Assembly: GCA_009739215.1 (NCBI GenBank)
Contig: VSJF01000010.1
Location: forward strand, 1 to 64,000
DNA length: 64,000 bases
Direction: 5' to 3'
Source: Floccularia luteovirens
Taxonomy: Eukaryota > Basidiomycota > Agaricomycetes > Agaricales > Squamanitaceae
Positions 9,072-20,157 of this stretch are shown one piece after another. The stretch's first letter is position 1, and each line of letters starts with the position of its first letter. The translations under genes and the position numbers were made by a program. The notes beneath the pieces were generated by a model. It was not told where the DNA came from and did no database searches. It worked only from the letters and a program-made list of their open reading frames with translations.

Positions 9072-11177
9072 ATGGTATTCCTCGAATACATTAGGAACTC
9101 ACTACCATCTGTTTCCCCAACCATGTCATACGACGAAAAGCTCAATATCGCAGAGCTAACCAAAGCCGATGGCGTTCTCGCTTCAGTAGGAACGGGCCGC
9201 AAGATTGCACTCCTCGTAGTGGTTTGCATCGCAGAATTCTTGGACACGTTTTCCAACTCGGCTCTCTTCTCTGCTATTCCTCCAATATGCCAGCAACTAG
9301 GAATTTCAAACAGTGATTCCGTATGGCTGCAAAGCGGTTACCAGCTTACTTTTTCCGCCCTCTTGCTCGTTGTAAGTCTCATTTGGACTCATCTGGAGAA
9401 GCTGCCTTACCGACTCAACTATACAGAGTGGCCGTCTCAGTGATTTGTATAATCCAAGTAAGCGCCAACTGATTCATATTCAGCCCATTACTAAATCACT
9501 AATTTTCCAGAATGGGTCTTTATCGTCGGTGGCATGTCCTTTGGCTGTTTTTCTCTGGGTGGCGGATTTGTTCGTTCGGAAGTTCCTCTCCTAGTACTTC
9601 GAGCTTTAATGGGAGTCGGTATGTTATATTCGCTTATCTTGAAACATTTTTGCTGATGGTTGCTCATTAGGCGCCGCATTGACCGTGCCATCCGCTATGC
9701 ATATGATTATTCATCTTTTCCCCGAAGCTACCAGTCAATCCAAGGCTATCGGCGTTTTTTCGACGTCCGGGGCATTAGGCAATAGTCAGTAATTCTTCAT
9801 TGGATTGTTGATAATCGCTAATCAGCAATATTCAGTGTTTGGGCTCATTATTGGTGCCCTTCTAACCTCGTTTGCTTCTTGGCCGTGGGTTTTCTACTTT
9901 ATGGCCATTCTTGGAATCCTCGAGTCCATTGCCGTTTTTTTCCTCTGTCCGGCTATCCCTCGACCAAAATCCTCGGCAATTGAAAAGGCAAAGAGATTCC
10001 AGCGACTAGATATATTTGGAGTCAGCTTAGTTACAGGTAATGACGACTTCATCCTATCCTAGTATTTGCTTTACTGATACTGCTCTTGCCTAGCGTCTTT
10101 GATTCTGTTCGTTTTCGCTATAACTTCAGGTGCTAGCACTGGCTGGGGACAAGCTAGAGCAATTGCTCCTCTAGTTATCTCTATTGTGGGCTTGGCTGGA
10201 TTTTTCGTGTATGAAGCCTATCTTCCTGAATATTTGGCAGCTGTGTAAGATTTTTGCATTTTCCTGGACTTAAGACTTACATTCTGTGCAGGCCACCCAA
10301 GACATGGAGATACCAGAATTTTGGCATCATCATTGCTACAGCTTTGCTGCCTTATATGTGGTATGCATCGCCTCTCTTTGTAGTTTTGGGGTGTTATTGA
10401 CGTTTTTCACCAGGTGGGGTTGTGTGCAGTCTCTCTACAGCTGGGTTTGGCAGGAAGTATACGGATGGTCACCTATTATCAGTGCTGTCCACTTGTAAGT
10501 GCCTATTGTTTGCACAATCAATTGTTTCTAACCTCCCTGTTATCCAGCTTACCTCTCAGCTTAGTAGGCGTTCCTGGAACTGTTCTAGCAACGGTCCTGC
10601 AGCAAAAGCTCCGCCTCAAATGGGTGATGTTCATGGGAGAATGCATTGCTATCGTAGGCAGTGTTTTGCTTCCATTCGCCAACACACGGCAGCGCTATTT
10701 CCGATTTGCCTTCCCTGGCACGCTAATCGGCTCTTTAGGAGTTCTAATCACCTATGTTACATCCAAGTAAGTTTCTTTTAAATCATCAACGTCCAAATTT
10801 GTCGCTAATCACCTTTCAGTGTTGCTGCCTTTTCAACTACCCCACCTGAGGCCGCTGGTGTTGTGGCGGCTATATTTAACAGCTCACTTCAACTCGGGTG
10901 TGCTGCAGGAATTGCGATTGTGACCTCGATACAAACCAGCATACAAGCCACTCACGGTGGCCCAACGAGCTTCGTCGGTCGTGCAGACGGATTTTGGTTC
11001 TTGTTTGCAGCTGTTTGCGCCTTAACCCTCTCTTTATTAGTTTTCATGAAAGATACTATGCCTCCGCTGACAAAAGGTGCACCCGCAACAGCAGTAACTG
11101 CCGTCACGGATTCTGAGGAGGTTTCCATGACAACGAACTCAGCGCAGAAACTGGAACACACTCATAGTACAGATTAG
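9072..11177 (+). CDS. Major facilitator superfamily drug/metabolite exporter
   Basis: Multi-spanning transporter, probably a proton-driven exporter in the plasma membrane. Spliced reading: TGRKIALLVVVCIAEFLDTFSNSALFSAIPPI (first helix), WLQSGYQLTFSALLLV, then GRLSDLYNPKWVFIVGG, the conserved loop after helix 2. It continues through LVLRALMGVGAALTVPSAMHMIIHLFP, FSTSGALGNVFGLIIGALL, WPWVFYFMAILG and several more hydrophobic helices, to a hydrophilic tail ending LEHTHSTD. Helix content and motifs fit the DHA2-like fungal group, but I could not count helices exactly. Visible introns include 9371-9427, one ending at about 9510, and others near 9618, 9785, 10036, 10500 and 10768. The start could also be the in-frame MSYDEK at 9124. 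In context it is a candidate exporter for a neighbouring pathway. Confidence 0.85.
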
Positions 11178-12836
11178 ATTCAGGCTCTTCAGGACAATTT
11201 ACTTTGATACTTTTGGAGCCATACAATGTGCACCACGCCACCTATAATAATTACATCTACTTGCAATAACTTTCAGTGCTTTCAAATTTCGAACAAACCA
11301 TAGAATTGAATTTGGAGCGGAGTTCTGTCAAAGCTTTTATGGCACGTCGGCTACGGGTTGGATCTCAGATCTGATTGTCAAAATGTCACTGTCCGGCTGA
11401 TAATTTGGATCTACGAGAGTAAACTCTATCTCACGTAGCATCTGCTTCAATGATTGCACTCGTCACTCGCAAAATCTTTTGACGTCCATTCCGCCTTCTC
11501 GACCCATACTGCTTCGATTTTTACGACTCTATGGCAATTCAACTTCTTTTGGTGCCCATGATTATCCAAGAACTGACCAGACAATTGCACGTTAACACCA
11601 TGCTGTCACTCCTCGGCGTGTATCATTATTCTTTCACGTGGAATCGTTGAAAATTTATCATCTTATATACTTTGATACAGTCAATTTTCGCTGACGGGAT
11701 CCTGTCAATCTAAACATTACCGAGGTTCATGCACTCAATCCACTCTTTCCGAAACATTTCACTCTCGAGCTCGATTCTACGCTCATTATTCGCATTGAGC
11801 ATATAAATATTACAAATCACCTAAGCTACGACTCAATATCGAAATAGCATTCCTCAGTCATGTCCAAGTAATTCAAACAAACTACCAAAACAAATCAACT
11901 TCGGAGTGCGATAACTGCAAACTTGCGTCACTGAGATAAGACTCGCACTTGATGTAAAGCTGACCCTCAAGCACTTGCCTTCAGAAACTGCTGCATTCCA
12001 CTGGGGCACGGGTCGTTTAGATTATCTTCTTCTACCTCTCAGATTCTGGTCGGGTCTGGGTCAATTAACAGCCGTTCAGCGAATCATCAATTCGAACTTA
12101 CTGTTTCAGGTTCAAAACTAATACTTACATTGACTATTTTAAAGCTTGCGCTGTGATGGATGTGGATGCTTCCGACGGTTTGGTGAAGTGCTAGAGGGCT
12201 TCCCTTTGCTAACCTCAATCCTTCAGAGCACCCAAGAGTTGGATCAATTTTTCTTTTTGAGGCCATTAGTTTAGACAACATGAAATAGATTTTTGAGGAT
12301 GTCAACCAACAGTGAAGACTAGTATTGGAAAATGGACATCGCCGGGTCGGTCAAAAAGCGGGGCCTGTCTTCCTCCATCAAGGACTATATTTGCAGGACA
12401 GGTTCCTCACCCTTCCTTGCATGATTTCAAGTTCCAGGTAGAATCTGCATGTGACAAAGCCCGCTACAGCGCATACCTAAGAGAGATTGGATGCTCGTAC
12501 ATGCAACCCCAAGCGAGAGCCATGGACTAGGCTGCGGGCGCGTCTCCTGTCTATCTTATAGCTAATAATTTCTACTTTGACCAGATACGATAAATATAAA
12601 GTATTAAGTTTTAATGTAAAACAGGAAGTATATGCCGTAAATTGGGTGGTTGTATTCGTATTTCATTACAATCTTCTCCCCCTTTTCTCTGGGTGTCTCC
12701 GTTCCTAGTCCAATACATAACGATCCATCCCCCACCGGCTGCGCAGACTATCTCTGACAAGTCACTCGCAGACCTGCCTTCCAAACCCGGTGATGTAGGT
12801 TCTAGGAAATTTTCTGCCAAACAAACCTAGGTTTTA
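11178..12836. other. Intergenic region; distal part is a repeated 3' flank of the DUF6534 unit
   Basis: No gene is supported. From about 12520 to 12690 the sequence (AAGCGAGAGCCATGG.., CTACTTTGACC, TTTTAATGTAAAACAGGAAGT, TTTCATTACAATCTTCTCCCC) matches DNA downstream of the other DUF6534 genes (35860-36030, 39410-39580). It therefore belongs to a duplicated segment rather than to an independent gene. The remainder, 11178-12500, shows no feature I can name. Confidence 0.45.
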
Positions 12837-14800
12837 TAAGCCTTGCTATAGTGATGATGATCTCCGTAGTGTTCAACCAGCTTATGAACACGAATACCGC
12901 TTTCGAGTTCTGCTTTGAGATGATTGTTGCCGGGGACTCTTTCGTCAAGTTCGATTACATCAGTCTAGTGGGAAAACACGAAAGTTCGGTTTTGATTCTA
13001 ATATAAGCAATGAAATACTCACAGCGGTTGTGTCATGGCTGAATGCCGTCTTTGAGAACTAAGACAAGCAAGTCGATTAATTTCTCACTATGAAGTAGGA
13101 GAGTAAATAAAGTGCCTACATCGGTCTTCATTCGTGTTGTCAATTGTCCAAAGAGAACATTAGCATCTCCGTTATTGGCTGTGCCTGTGAGGTTGTTCCA
13201 TCCTGCGCGAGCGTTCAACCTGCAGATTTGACCTTATTCAATGACAACCCGAATAATGATCGAGGCAATGAAAACTTACGTGCATAGAAGCGAGTTTGTG
13301 CAAAGCTTAGAGAGAGCCAAGTCGAAAACAAAGTTTCTATAATTATTTAAGTCACGATTGAACCAGAAAAAAAACTGATTTCTGACATATTTGTTGCCTG
13401 GAAAACGAAGTTTCAGATATTAATTGAAGGTGCATGTATAGAGGGTAACATTCGTAGCTTACCGGAATGATCAGGAAAACGACGACATCCGAGAGAGCAA
13501 AAAGGGTGGTAAGGGAGCCAGTCTGCACGGTTACTGATAGGCAAGACATAGAAAGGGTCAATATTAAGTAGTAAGTCACAAGTCCATAACATACATAGGA
13601 TAATCCTTGTTATCCGATCGTCGGTAGACTTCACTCCCGTCTTCCGTTTGTACTAGATACGATCATACGATGTTAAGGTCTCGCTTAGGAAGAACATAGG
13701 GAAGGTTTGCCTACCAAAGACCATGACAAGGACAAGGTAATGAGCACATCTGCTGTAGCCGAGGAAGCCAACCAGGTGATAAGTGCAGGTTCTACATTTG
13801 GTAATTTGATCCGGTCACGGACGATGGGTGCTAAGATGGAGACCGCCAAACCGCCAACTGATTGTAAAGCATTAGAACGTCTGTCAGAGAGGTCCATGGT
13901 ATTGACGTACTGAAGGAGCAAATCGAAAAGAACCCAATAATTATGGGCATGACCCAGGATCCACTGACGACCTTAATCCGCCAAGCAATGAAAAATTGCA
14001 CCGGAGTGGAAAGCATTACCTGCGACATCAGTATTAGACAACAACTCAATGAGGAAGAAAAAGTTGATATCTACGGTGACAATAGCATCTAAAAGATCTT
14101 CATGAGCAACTTGCGGAAACAAATATATTGGGCTTACCTGGGATGATCACTGGAAAATGTTGAGGTTATTAATCTTGCTCGGGAAACTTGGCGGAAGAAT
14201 TGTGCTTACTGGTGGGTGTCCTGTTATATGCTATTGGATCACCTAGTCAATGGGTTAGCTGATATCTACAATAAAGAGGATACTGTATTCTCACCAAAGT
14301 TTAGGACCAAGGGCTCAAAAATCATCCCTATGTCAAAGACCGTATTGAAGCTCTCCATGACAAATAGGTACAAAACCTAGATGAGGTTAGCTCCAATCAT
14401 GTGGGCGCATTAGATACTATCTTACGAAGTATCGAATCCATGTCGCATCACTATGAAAAGTGGGTAAAAAGTCATTCATCTGAAGGTAAAGGATGCTTTA
14501 CCTCTTGTATGTTTGATAATAAATAAAACACTGATTTCGGATTGGAGTCTGTTAATTCAGACATGGCATGATGACGAACCTGAACAACGCAGATCTGAAC
14601 ACAATATTAACATGAGAACAGCCAGGAGCATTTATATTTATATTAAATAGAATTTTCACACGTACACCATATAACATTGCATTCAAGATAACACCAATGA
14701 GCAGTGGGCCAAGCCTGACGGAATACCAACGTTAATAACGAGACTAAGAAGCAATGTAATTTAAAACTTACGTTGCGGACACCTCGAACGGGACCGTCAT
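12837..14800 (-). CDS. DUF6534 multi-pass membrane protein, paralog 1
   Basis: Member of a basidiomycete family of seven-helix membrane proteins of unknown function. The start MTVPFEVSAT (14800) is followed by an intron and LGPLLIGVILNAMLYG (helix 1). Later exons carry NVEPALITWLASSATADVLITLSLSWSLV, then KSTDDRITRI, TVQTGSLTTLFALSDVVVFLIIP, a short exon, and the family's C-terminal LCTNSLLCTLNARAGWNNL. The tail ends VHKLVEHYGDHHHYSKAYKT (stop at 12837). Introns are short, and I placed them only approximately. Two paralogs with homologous flanks lie at 36162-38057 and 40197-42129. Ligand or role unknown. Confidence 0.75.
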
Positions 14801-16536
14801 TTTTTGACTATCAATGTTGCGAGTGAGATTTGGAGGAAAAGTGTATTGCTGTGCGGAGACAGTGCTTAGTACCTTTATATCACTTCTATGCTTCCATTCC
14901 CAGGTTCATGATGTTGTCTCGACCGATCAAAACTGCCACCTACCACCTATCTCTAGGGCACCCGGGGCCATGCCTCTCCACAATGCACGCTGAATACCCA
15001 GAAACCAAAGTTCAATATTTATCTCGGAGCTTTGCACTATCGTTGTTACCTTTTTACTCTCGTACACACAAACCCTCCTAAAATCTTTAACCTCACTGAG
15101 GATGAAGCGCCAGAGGTCGGGTGACATGGGTGAAGCATATGCATGACCTGGGATGGGTATACTATTGTTACCGGTGGGTTTCAAATCTCAATAAGGAATA
15201 ATTAGAAACATCAGTTCGTTGAATCATGATGAAGATCAGTCATTGTGACAGTTAGGCAGATATTCAAGCTCCGACCAGCGTCTCAATAGATGGTAGGTAC
15301 TTATGCCATGTTCAAGCTCCAACAACGTAACAACTGAGAATCAACACTGCGCACTAAGCGGCCTGACAGAAACAGACAGTAGATAGGCAGTGAAACTTGG
15401 CATCAGTGATGTGCTGAAGGTTCAACGTTTAGCGTTAAGCTACAGCATGCGTTGAGCCTCTCCATGGCATCATCTACAGAAGTGATGCAAAACCCTGTCT
15501 AACAGTGCATTCTGATTGTTTGGGTGCCAGTTGGTTGCAAGCTGAAAGCGATAGTTGGTAACTTTATCCCTGTCGATAGTAATTTTATCCCTGCGGCAAC
15601 TGCCCCAGCGAACGAAGCCTACTCTGGTAATCAAAAGAAGTTTGACCTAAGATTGTACGAGTTTGATTTTGGATTCCACTCTGAATTCTATGTTGATATA
15701 TGGGTAGGCTCATGTGTATTTCATTCCATAGCTTCGCAGCCCCAATTTCAGCATAATTTCGATTTGATACTAGAAGATAGTTGGAATAGTGCCCATGCCG
15801 TGAAGCCCAAACTCCCGCAAAGATTTATCTTGAATCCTCGCCGTCCGAAGCCATGGTGATCAATCAGAATCAGATATGAAGTTGAACGTGTGAAGATTTC
15901 GTCTCTTTCGAGGAACATGCATGAGGTATCCAGACTTCTCATGTATCACCTCAAACTGTATACTTCTCTCTAGCACTACGTGTGGTTTCTCCCAGCTCAA
16001 TAGCTAGCTCGGTCATTCACCGCTTCTCCCACAAGGGGTGTCACTCAAAACTCTTGGCTAACTTTGTCCTCATTGTTGTGCTGCCCAATTGTCTGACGTA
16101 TCGGGGAAAAAGGTACATGTTTATTCTCCCGTGTTCTTATGGGACCTTTCTTTGCTTCTTTCTTTTGCGCCATGCAGTCATTTGAGATTACACAAAGATT
16201 TATGCTCACCTTTTTGGTGAGTAAGGTCGGCAGGATGTCCACAGCAGACTTTTCATTTTGTGTATTAAAGTGTTTGGTTTCGCCCTCGTATATTGTATAA
16301 ATTCCACATTGAAGCCAGTGTTGTTAAACACTCTCTTTACCAGCTCGTATCTGCACTAGACTTGCAGTCGTAGATAGATCATTTATGTTGCTGATTGGTG
16401 ATGTAAACTCTAGATTCTAGTGATAAAATTACATTCTATTAAGTATGTCCCCTTATTCAACAGTGATCAGTGCTGCTATAAACTGAAAGATCTGCCATCC
16501 TGTCAAAGGATTAGATAGAGTGTGCTGTTCGATCAA
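14801..16536. other. 5' flank of DUF6534 paralog 1 and unassigned DNA
   Basis: Parts of this stretch recur upstream of the other DUF6534 genes. CTTCCATTCCCAGGTTCATGATGTTGTCTCGACCGATC (14889-14927) resembles 38140-38180 and 42190-42240. GGTCGGGTGACATGGGTGAA (15115) resembles 42318. CATCATCTACAGAAGTGATG (15467) resembles 38674. These are duplicated flanks. The ORF at 15524-15859 (111 codons) has no family resemblance that I can see. From 15860 to 16536 I see nothing to report. Confidence 0.4.
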
Positions 16537-16806
16537 CTAATATGCACCTCTGGCCTTCCAGTCAAATGCATCATCTACCCACTGCATGAAATCAGACCAA
16601 GAAATAGGGATTTGGTCTGGGAGTGCATCAATAATAAAATGATCAATGGGCATCCAGCAATCCTCTGCAGGAGGCTGTGGAACAGTGAAGCCATGGCAGG
16701 GAGTTTGGCCAGACATGTTATGCCTGTTTTTCTGAGCATGGATTTTATGATTATTCTAGTAGTCTACAAACATGTCAAGCTGGATTTGAAGAATCTGTGG
16801 CCACAA
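16537..16806 (-). pseudogene. Decayed integrase-like fragment
   Basis: On the minus strand the frame reads LWPQILQIQLDMFVDY, then one in-frame stop, then NNHKIHAQKNRHNMSGQTPCH. It goes on to FTVPQPPAEDCWMPIDHFIIDALPDQ and ends WVDDAFDWKARGAY. The 'F-DYWNNH-I--QK--N--G-TP' pattern recalls the C-terminal part of the integrase-core proteins of fungal mobile elements. I recognise this by pattern only. The internal stop and the missing catalytic core make it a remnant. It lies directly next to a decayed reverse-orientation LTR. Confidence 0.35.
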
Positions 16807-16859
16807 CTAGTAGAACAATCAACTAATAATATACTCAGTTGTCTGTTGCAACAGCAATG

Positions 16860-17249
16860 CAATAGGTTATAATTAGAAGTAGCATACTTGTATTTAAGTA
16901 GCGTGAAACTACAGACAAGCCTTAGCTTGATCTTAGTTTCGAGTACCCTCTAATATAGGCGATTACTCTGTTACCTCCATGACAACTAAGAGACCACTCC
17001 CTGCCCTGTCTAGGATGGCAGGATTGTTGTATATAACAGCATGGGTGACACTGTACACACTGAAAGGCCTGCATGTTTATCCTCTATAACTGACCTCAGA
17101 GAGGCCCTGACGAGTGGCAGTTAGAAACTCATGTAGTGGTATCTCCCACTATCATGCTTAGGAAATCTGACAAGCATTCAACTGTTCTCTAACCTGGACA
17201 GCCAAATAACAAAACAGACAAAGAATAATGCAATCCCCTAATGGTAACA
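16860..17249 (-). repeat. Decayed, truncated LTR of the 18822-19425 family
   Basis: Read on the minus strand it starts TGTTACCATTAGGGG (ending at 17249 on the plus strand). It follows the solo LTR through CAGATTTCCTAAGCATGATAG, GGGCCTCTCTGAGGTCAGTTA and CTCGAAACTAAGATCAAGC to GTATGCTACTTCTAATTATAA. It then stops, lacking about the last 220 bp. Many substitutions show it is an old copy. Confidence 0.65.
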
Positions 17250-17389
17250 ATGTGTATGCTGTGTTCCTGCCCCATTCCTCTGTTTCTCTTGTATGTTTCA
17301 TATATCTGACTCATGTGTTGCTTCCTATGACTAGTAGTAGCTTTGATATGACTTGTGTTTGACTCAGTGCTTATTTACATAGCATGCAA

Positions 17390-17720
17390 TACTTAGTCAG
17401 TAGTGTATTATTAGTATGCATCCTTATATATTTAAGTAATGTGAAACTACAGACAAGCCTCAGCTTGATCTTAGTTTCAAGTACCCCAATCTACTTGGTA
17501 TTACTCTGTTACCTTGTGATAAACTCTCTCCCTAGTCTAGGACAGCTAGTGGTTATATATAATAGCAAGGACAATACCTTCCTCTGAAAGTCTAGTAGAT
17601 TATCTACTATAACTGATCTTAGCAAGGCCCTGACTAGTGGCAGTTAAATACTAGTGTATTAGTATCTCCTAATACTGCACTAGAGAAATCTGACTAGCAA
17701 TCCAAGATGCAAGGATTGTA
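17390..17720 (-). repeat. Second decayed reverse LTR fragment of the same family
   Basis: The block TATTTAAGTAATGTGAAACTACAGACAAGCC, AGCTTGATCTTAGTTTCAAGTACCCC, ATTACTCTGTTACCT and GGCCCTGACTAGTGGCAGTTA repeats, in order, the corresponding part of the LTR at 16860-17249, with further divergence. It lies in tandem with that copy and next to the internally deleted copia element. Confidence 0.55.
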
Positions 17721-17759
17721 TTGTATATATTGAAAGTGCACAAGAGGGAAATCTACTCT

Positions 17760-18757
17760 ATTACAACAACTCAATATGCATAGTGATAACAGACAGAGTT
17801 TGCATCTTCTAGTCCAAACTTCTTTAGTAGAGAATCAATGTAGTGAGTTTGTGAAAGAGATATAATATCTCCATTTTCCAATGGATTCTGTATATGCAAA
17901 TCCCCAAACATTACTCATGATGCACTCTCTAGCAATTTCTAATTGATTTTCAGCTCCTTTTGGAAAAGGTTGGTGGGCTTGTTTAGCCTGGATAAAAGGT
18001 TTGCATAATCATGATGGGATTGATGACTCATTAATATTGAGACTATGTACTATTCCTTCCTTTTGTAGTGTCTGGAGTGCCCCTAATAAAATGTATCCAT
18101 ATTGTCAGTGCTACTAGTCCTAGATAAGTCTTTGTGTGGATGCATACTGTGTCCTCTCCTCTCCTAGTAGTTGTGCTCTTTGTTGAGCAGCACTCTGTAT
18201 TTACACAGTAGAGGGGACTATTCTTACCTTAGAGCTTACTTAGTTTCTTAGGTGGCTTAGAAGCTAGTTACTGACTACTACAAATGTAATTTGACAAAGG
18301 ACTTAAGGTCCAGTAGCTCTACTTATATACATAATTGGTGTTTGTACACCTTTGTGCAATGGTCTGTGCAAGTATACACTAACATATTATGTGACTACAT
18401 ATAGAACCTTGTAGAAGGTTATGGAATGTTCGTGAGAGTCACGTGCCATAGAGCATATAAGTGTGAGACATGTCATCAGTCACATGCTCCATCACATGAT
18501 CAATTATGTAATCAGTCATGTGATTGTTGCTGTCACAACACCCTTGCCTCCAGTAAATATAAGCTATTAGTTCTGTTTCCTAGTCGATGATTTTTGTTAT
18601 TTTTGTCCTTTAATAAACATTTTCCTTCTCTAAATTCTACATGACCCCCTCCTTCATCAAGTCTGCTGATTGATAATGGGCAGTTTGGTGCCTCAGGCAT
18701 ATGCAGAACATTTTGTAATATGTGTTTGATATTATTCCCATTTACAGAGAAGTTCAC
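17760..18757 (-). pseudogene. Internally deleted Ty1/copia pol remnant
   Basis: Minus-strand order: 18757-18533 gives a protease/GAG-pre-integrase piece (VLHMPEAPNCPLSISRLDEGGG, CLLKDKNNKNHRL). After an LTR-like insert comes GALQTLQKEGIVHSLNINESSIPS, then the zinc-finger-region end IQAKQAHQPFPKGAENQ, and the integrase start NVWG.AYTESIGKWRYYISF. The sequence then changes frame into a reverse-transcriptase piece, LSQTHYIDSLLKKFGLEDANSV (about 17865-17790). The rest of integrase and most of RT are missing, so it is a deletion derivative. Upstream and downstream stops confirm it is dead. Confidence 0.7.
18110..18540 (-). repeat. LTR-like insert inside the copia remnant
   Basis: This block separates the protease part from the integrase part of one copia frame. 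Its plus-strand right end is GTTGCTGTCACAACA, i.e. TGTTGTGACAGC on the minus strand, a plausible LTR start. It has CATGTGAC-rich words shared with window positions 1-240. I could not find a matching 5-bp target duplication, so both borders are approximate. Confidence 0.35.
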
Positions 18758-18821
18758 AGTAACAGTGTATAGCAGGGGTAGACTTCTGGATAGAAGGAGA
18801 GTATGAAAGAGAGTTTATTAT

Positions 18822-19425
18822 TGTTACCATTTGGGGCTTAGGCATCGTCGTTTACTGGTCTCGTCGTAAGTATGTCTGGGTTAGGGAATGGTTGGGGTTT
18901 GCTAGTCAGATTTCCCTAGCATGATGGTAGGTTACGCTACCACACAGGTTACAAACCACCTGTCGAGGTCTCTCTGAGGTCAGTTACAGAGGTGGGGACA
19001 GCCAGGCGTTTCAGGCTGTACGGTGTCGTCTGTGCCGTTATTTACAACGATCTTGCCATCCTAGACAAGGGAGGGAGAGTCACTTAGTTGTTACTGAGGT
19101 AACAGAGTAATCGCTCATATTAGGAGGTACTCGAAACTAAGATCAAGCTGAGGCTTGACTGTAGTTTCACGCTACTTAAATACAAGTATGCTACTTCTAA
19201 TAATAACTATTGCGTGCTTGCTCAGTAAGCTACGAGTCAACGCGGAGTCATACAGAAGTGTCTACTAGTCATTTAGAAGCGTATACTAGTCACTATGAGT
19301 TAATAGAAGCAAAGCACAAGTCAGATACAAAATGTGTATGAGAAATAAGTAAACGAGGTGGGAACGCATTGTGCACATGTTCTAAAGTCCAGGGAGATAG
19401 CGCGTATCCAGATAAGGTCATAACA
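18822..19425 (+). mobile_element. Solo LTR with ATTAT target-site duplication
   Basis: The 604-bp element begins TGTTACC and ends GTCATAACA, with inverted TGTTA/TAACA termini. It is flanked on both sides by ATTAT (18817-18821 and 19426-19430). It contains no coding sequence, and no polypurine tract or primer-binding site flanks it. It is therefore a solo LTR left by LTR-LTR recombination. A second copy is at 22682-23287, and truncated copies are at 241-528, 16860-17249 and 17390-17720. Confidence 0.9.
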
Positions 19426-20157
19426 ATTATAATTATAGTATTATATCATAGATAGTATATGATTGTAATTAATATAATGTACTAAGTGAAGTACTGTTTG
19501 TCACGACTCAATGTGACTGTGACGTGACACGTGTCACTCACTACACAGTGCTGTGTCCTTGTGCACTGATAGGGTCACTTCCAAGGCTCTGAATGATGGA
19601 GTTTTTGAGCAGCATGTACTCCAGCAATGCTTTCTGATTTGTACAAATATGGGAAGTTGATCTAACTTGACTGGGCCAAAGACTCTTAGTGGTAAGTAGA
19701 AAAATATGCAGTTCATAGGCGAAAAGTGACTATTCTGTTTTGTGTGACATTTTTTTAATCCCATTTTTACATAACACTTCATATTAATTTATATCTAATA
19801 GTGGAAGTCTCTGTTTGAAGGAAACCCACAAGTTACATTGCAAATGAGGCCTAACATATGACTGTCACTCCCATTATTAATCCTCTCCATAACAGGAAGG
19901 AGATTTCCTCTTCCATTCCTCGTCCTCCCCACTCTCTACATCAGTCTGATGACTCCATCCCTAGGAAAATGATGATGAAGTACACTGCTCACCCATGGTG
20001 CACTCAACTGGGCATGATCAAGATCAGCCAATTAACTGAATGGCATGACAGGCCTGCCTACAAAGTTTATCCTACACAAAAAATACAAATTCTTTTCATT
20101 TAAACTTTATGCAAATGGTGGAATATATAAATTAGAGACAGGTAGATAACGTATCAA

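Noticed and set aside
15524..15859. 111-codon ORF
   Set aside because: No recognisable motif, no intron logic, and overlapping frames on the other strand of similar length. Left as unassigned DNA.
16522..16872. 116-codon plus-strand ORF
   Set aside because: The opposite strand reads much better as an integrase-like remnant. The plus-strand frame appears to be its shadow.
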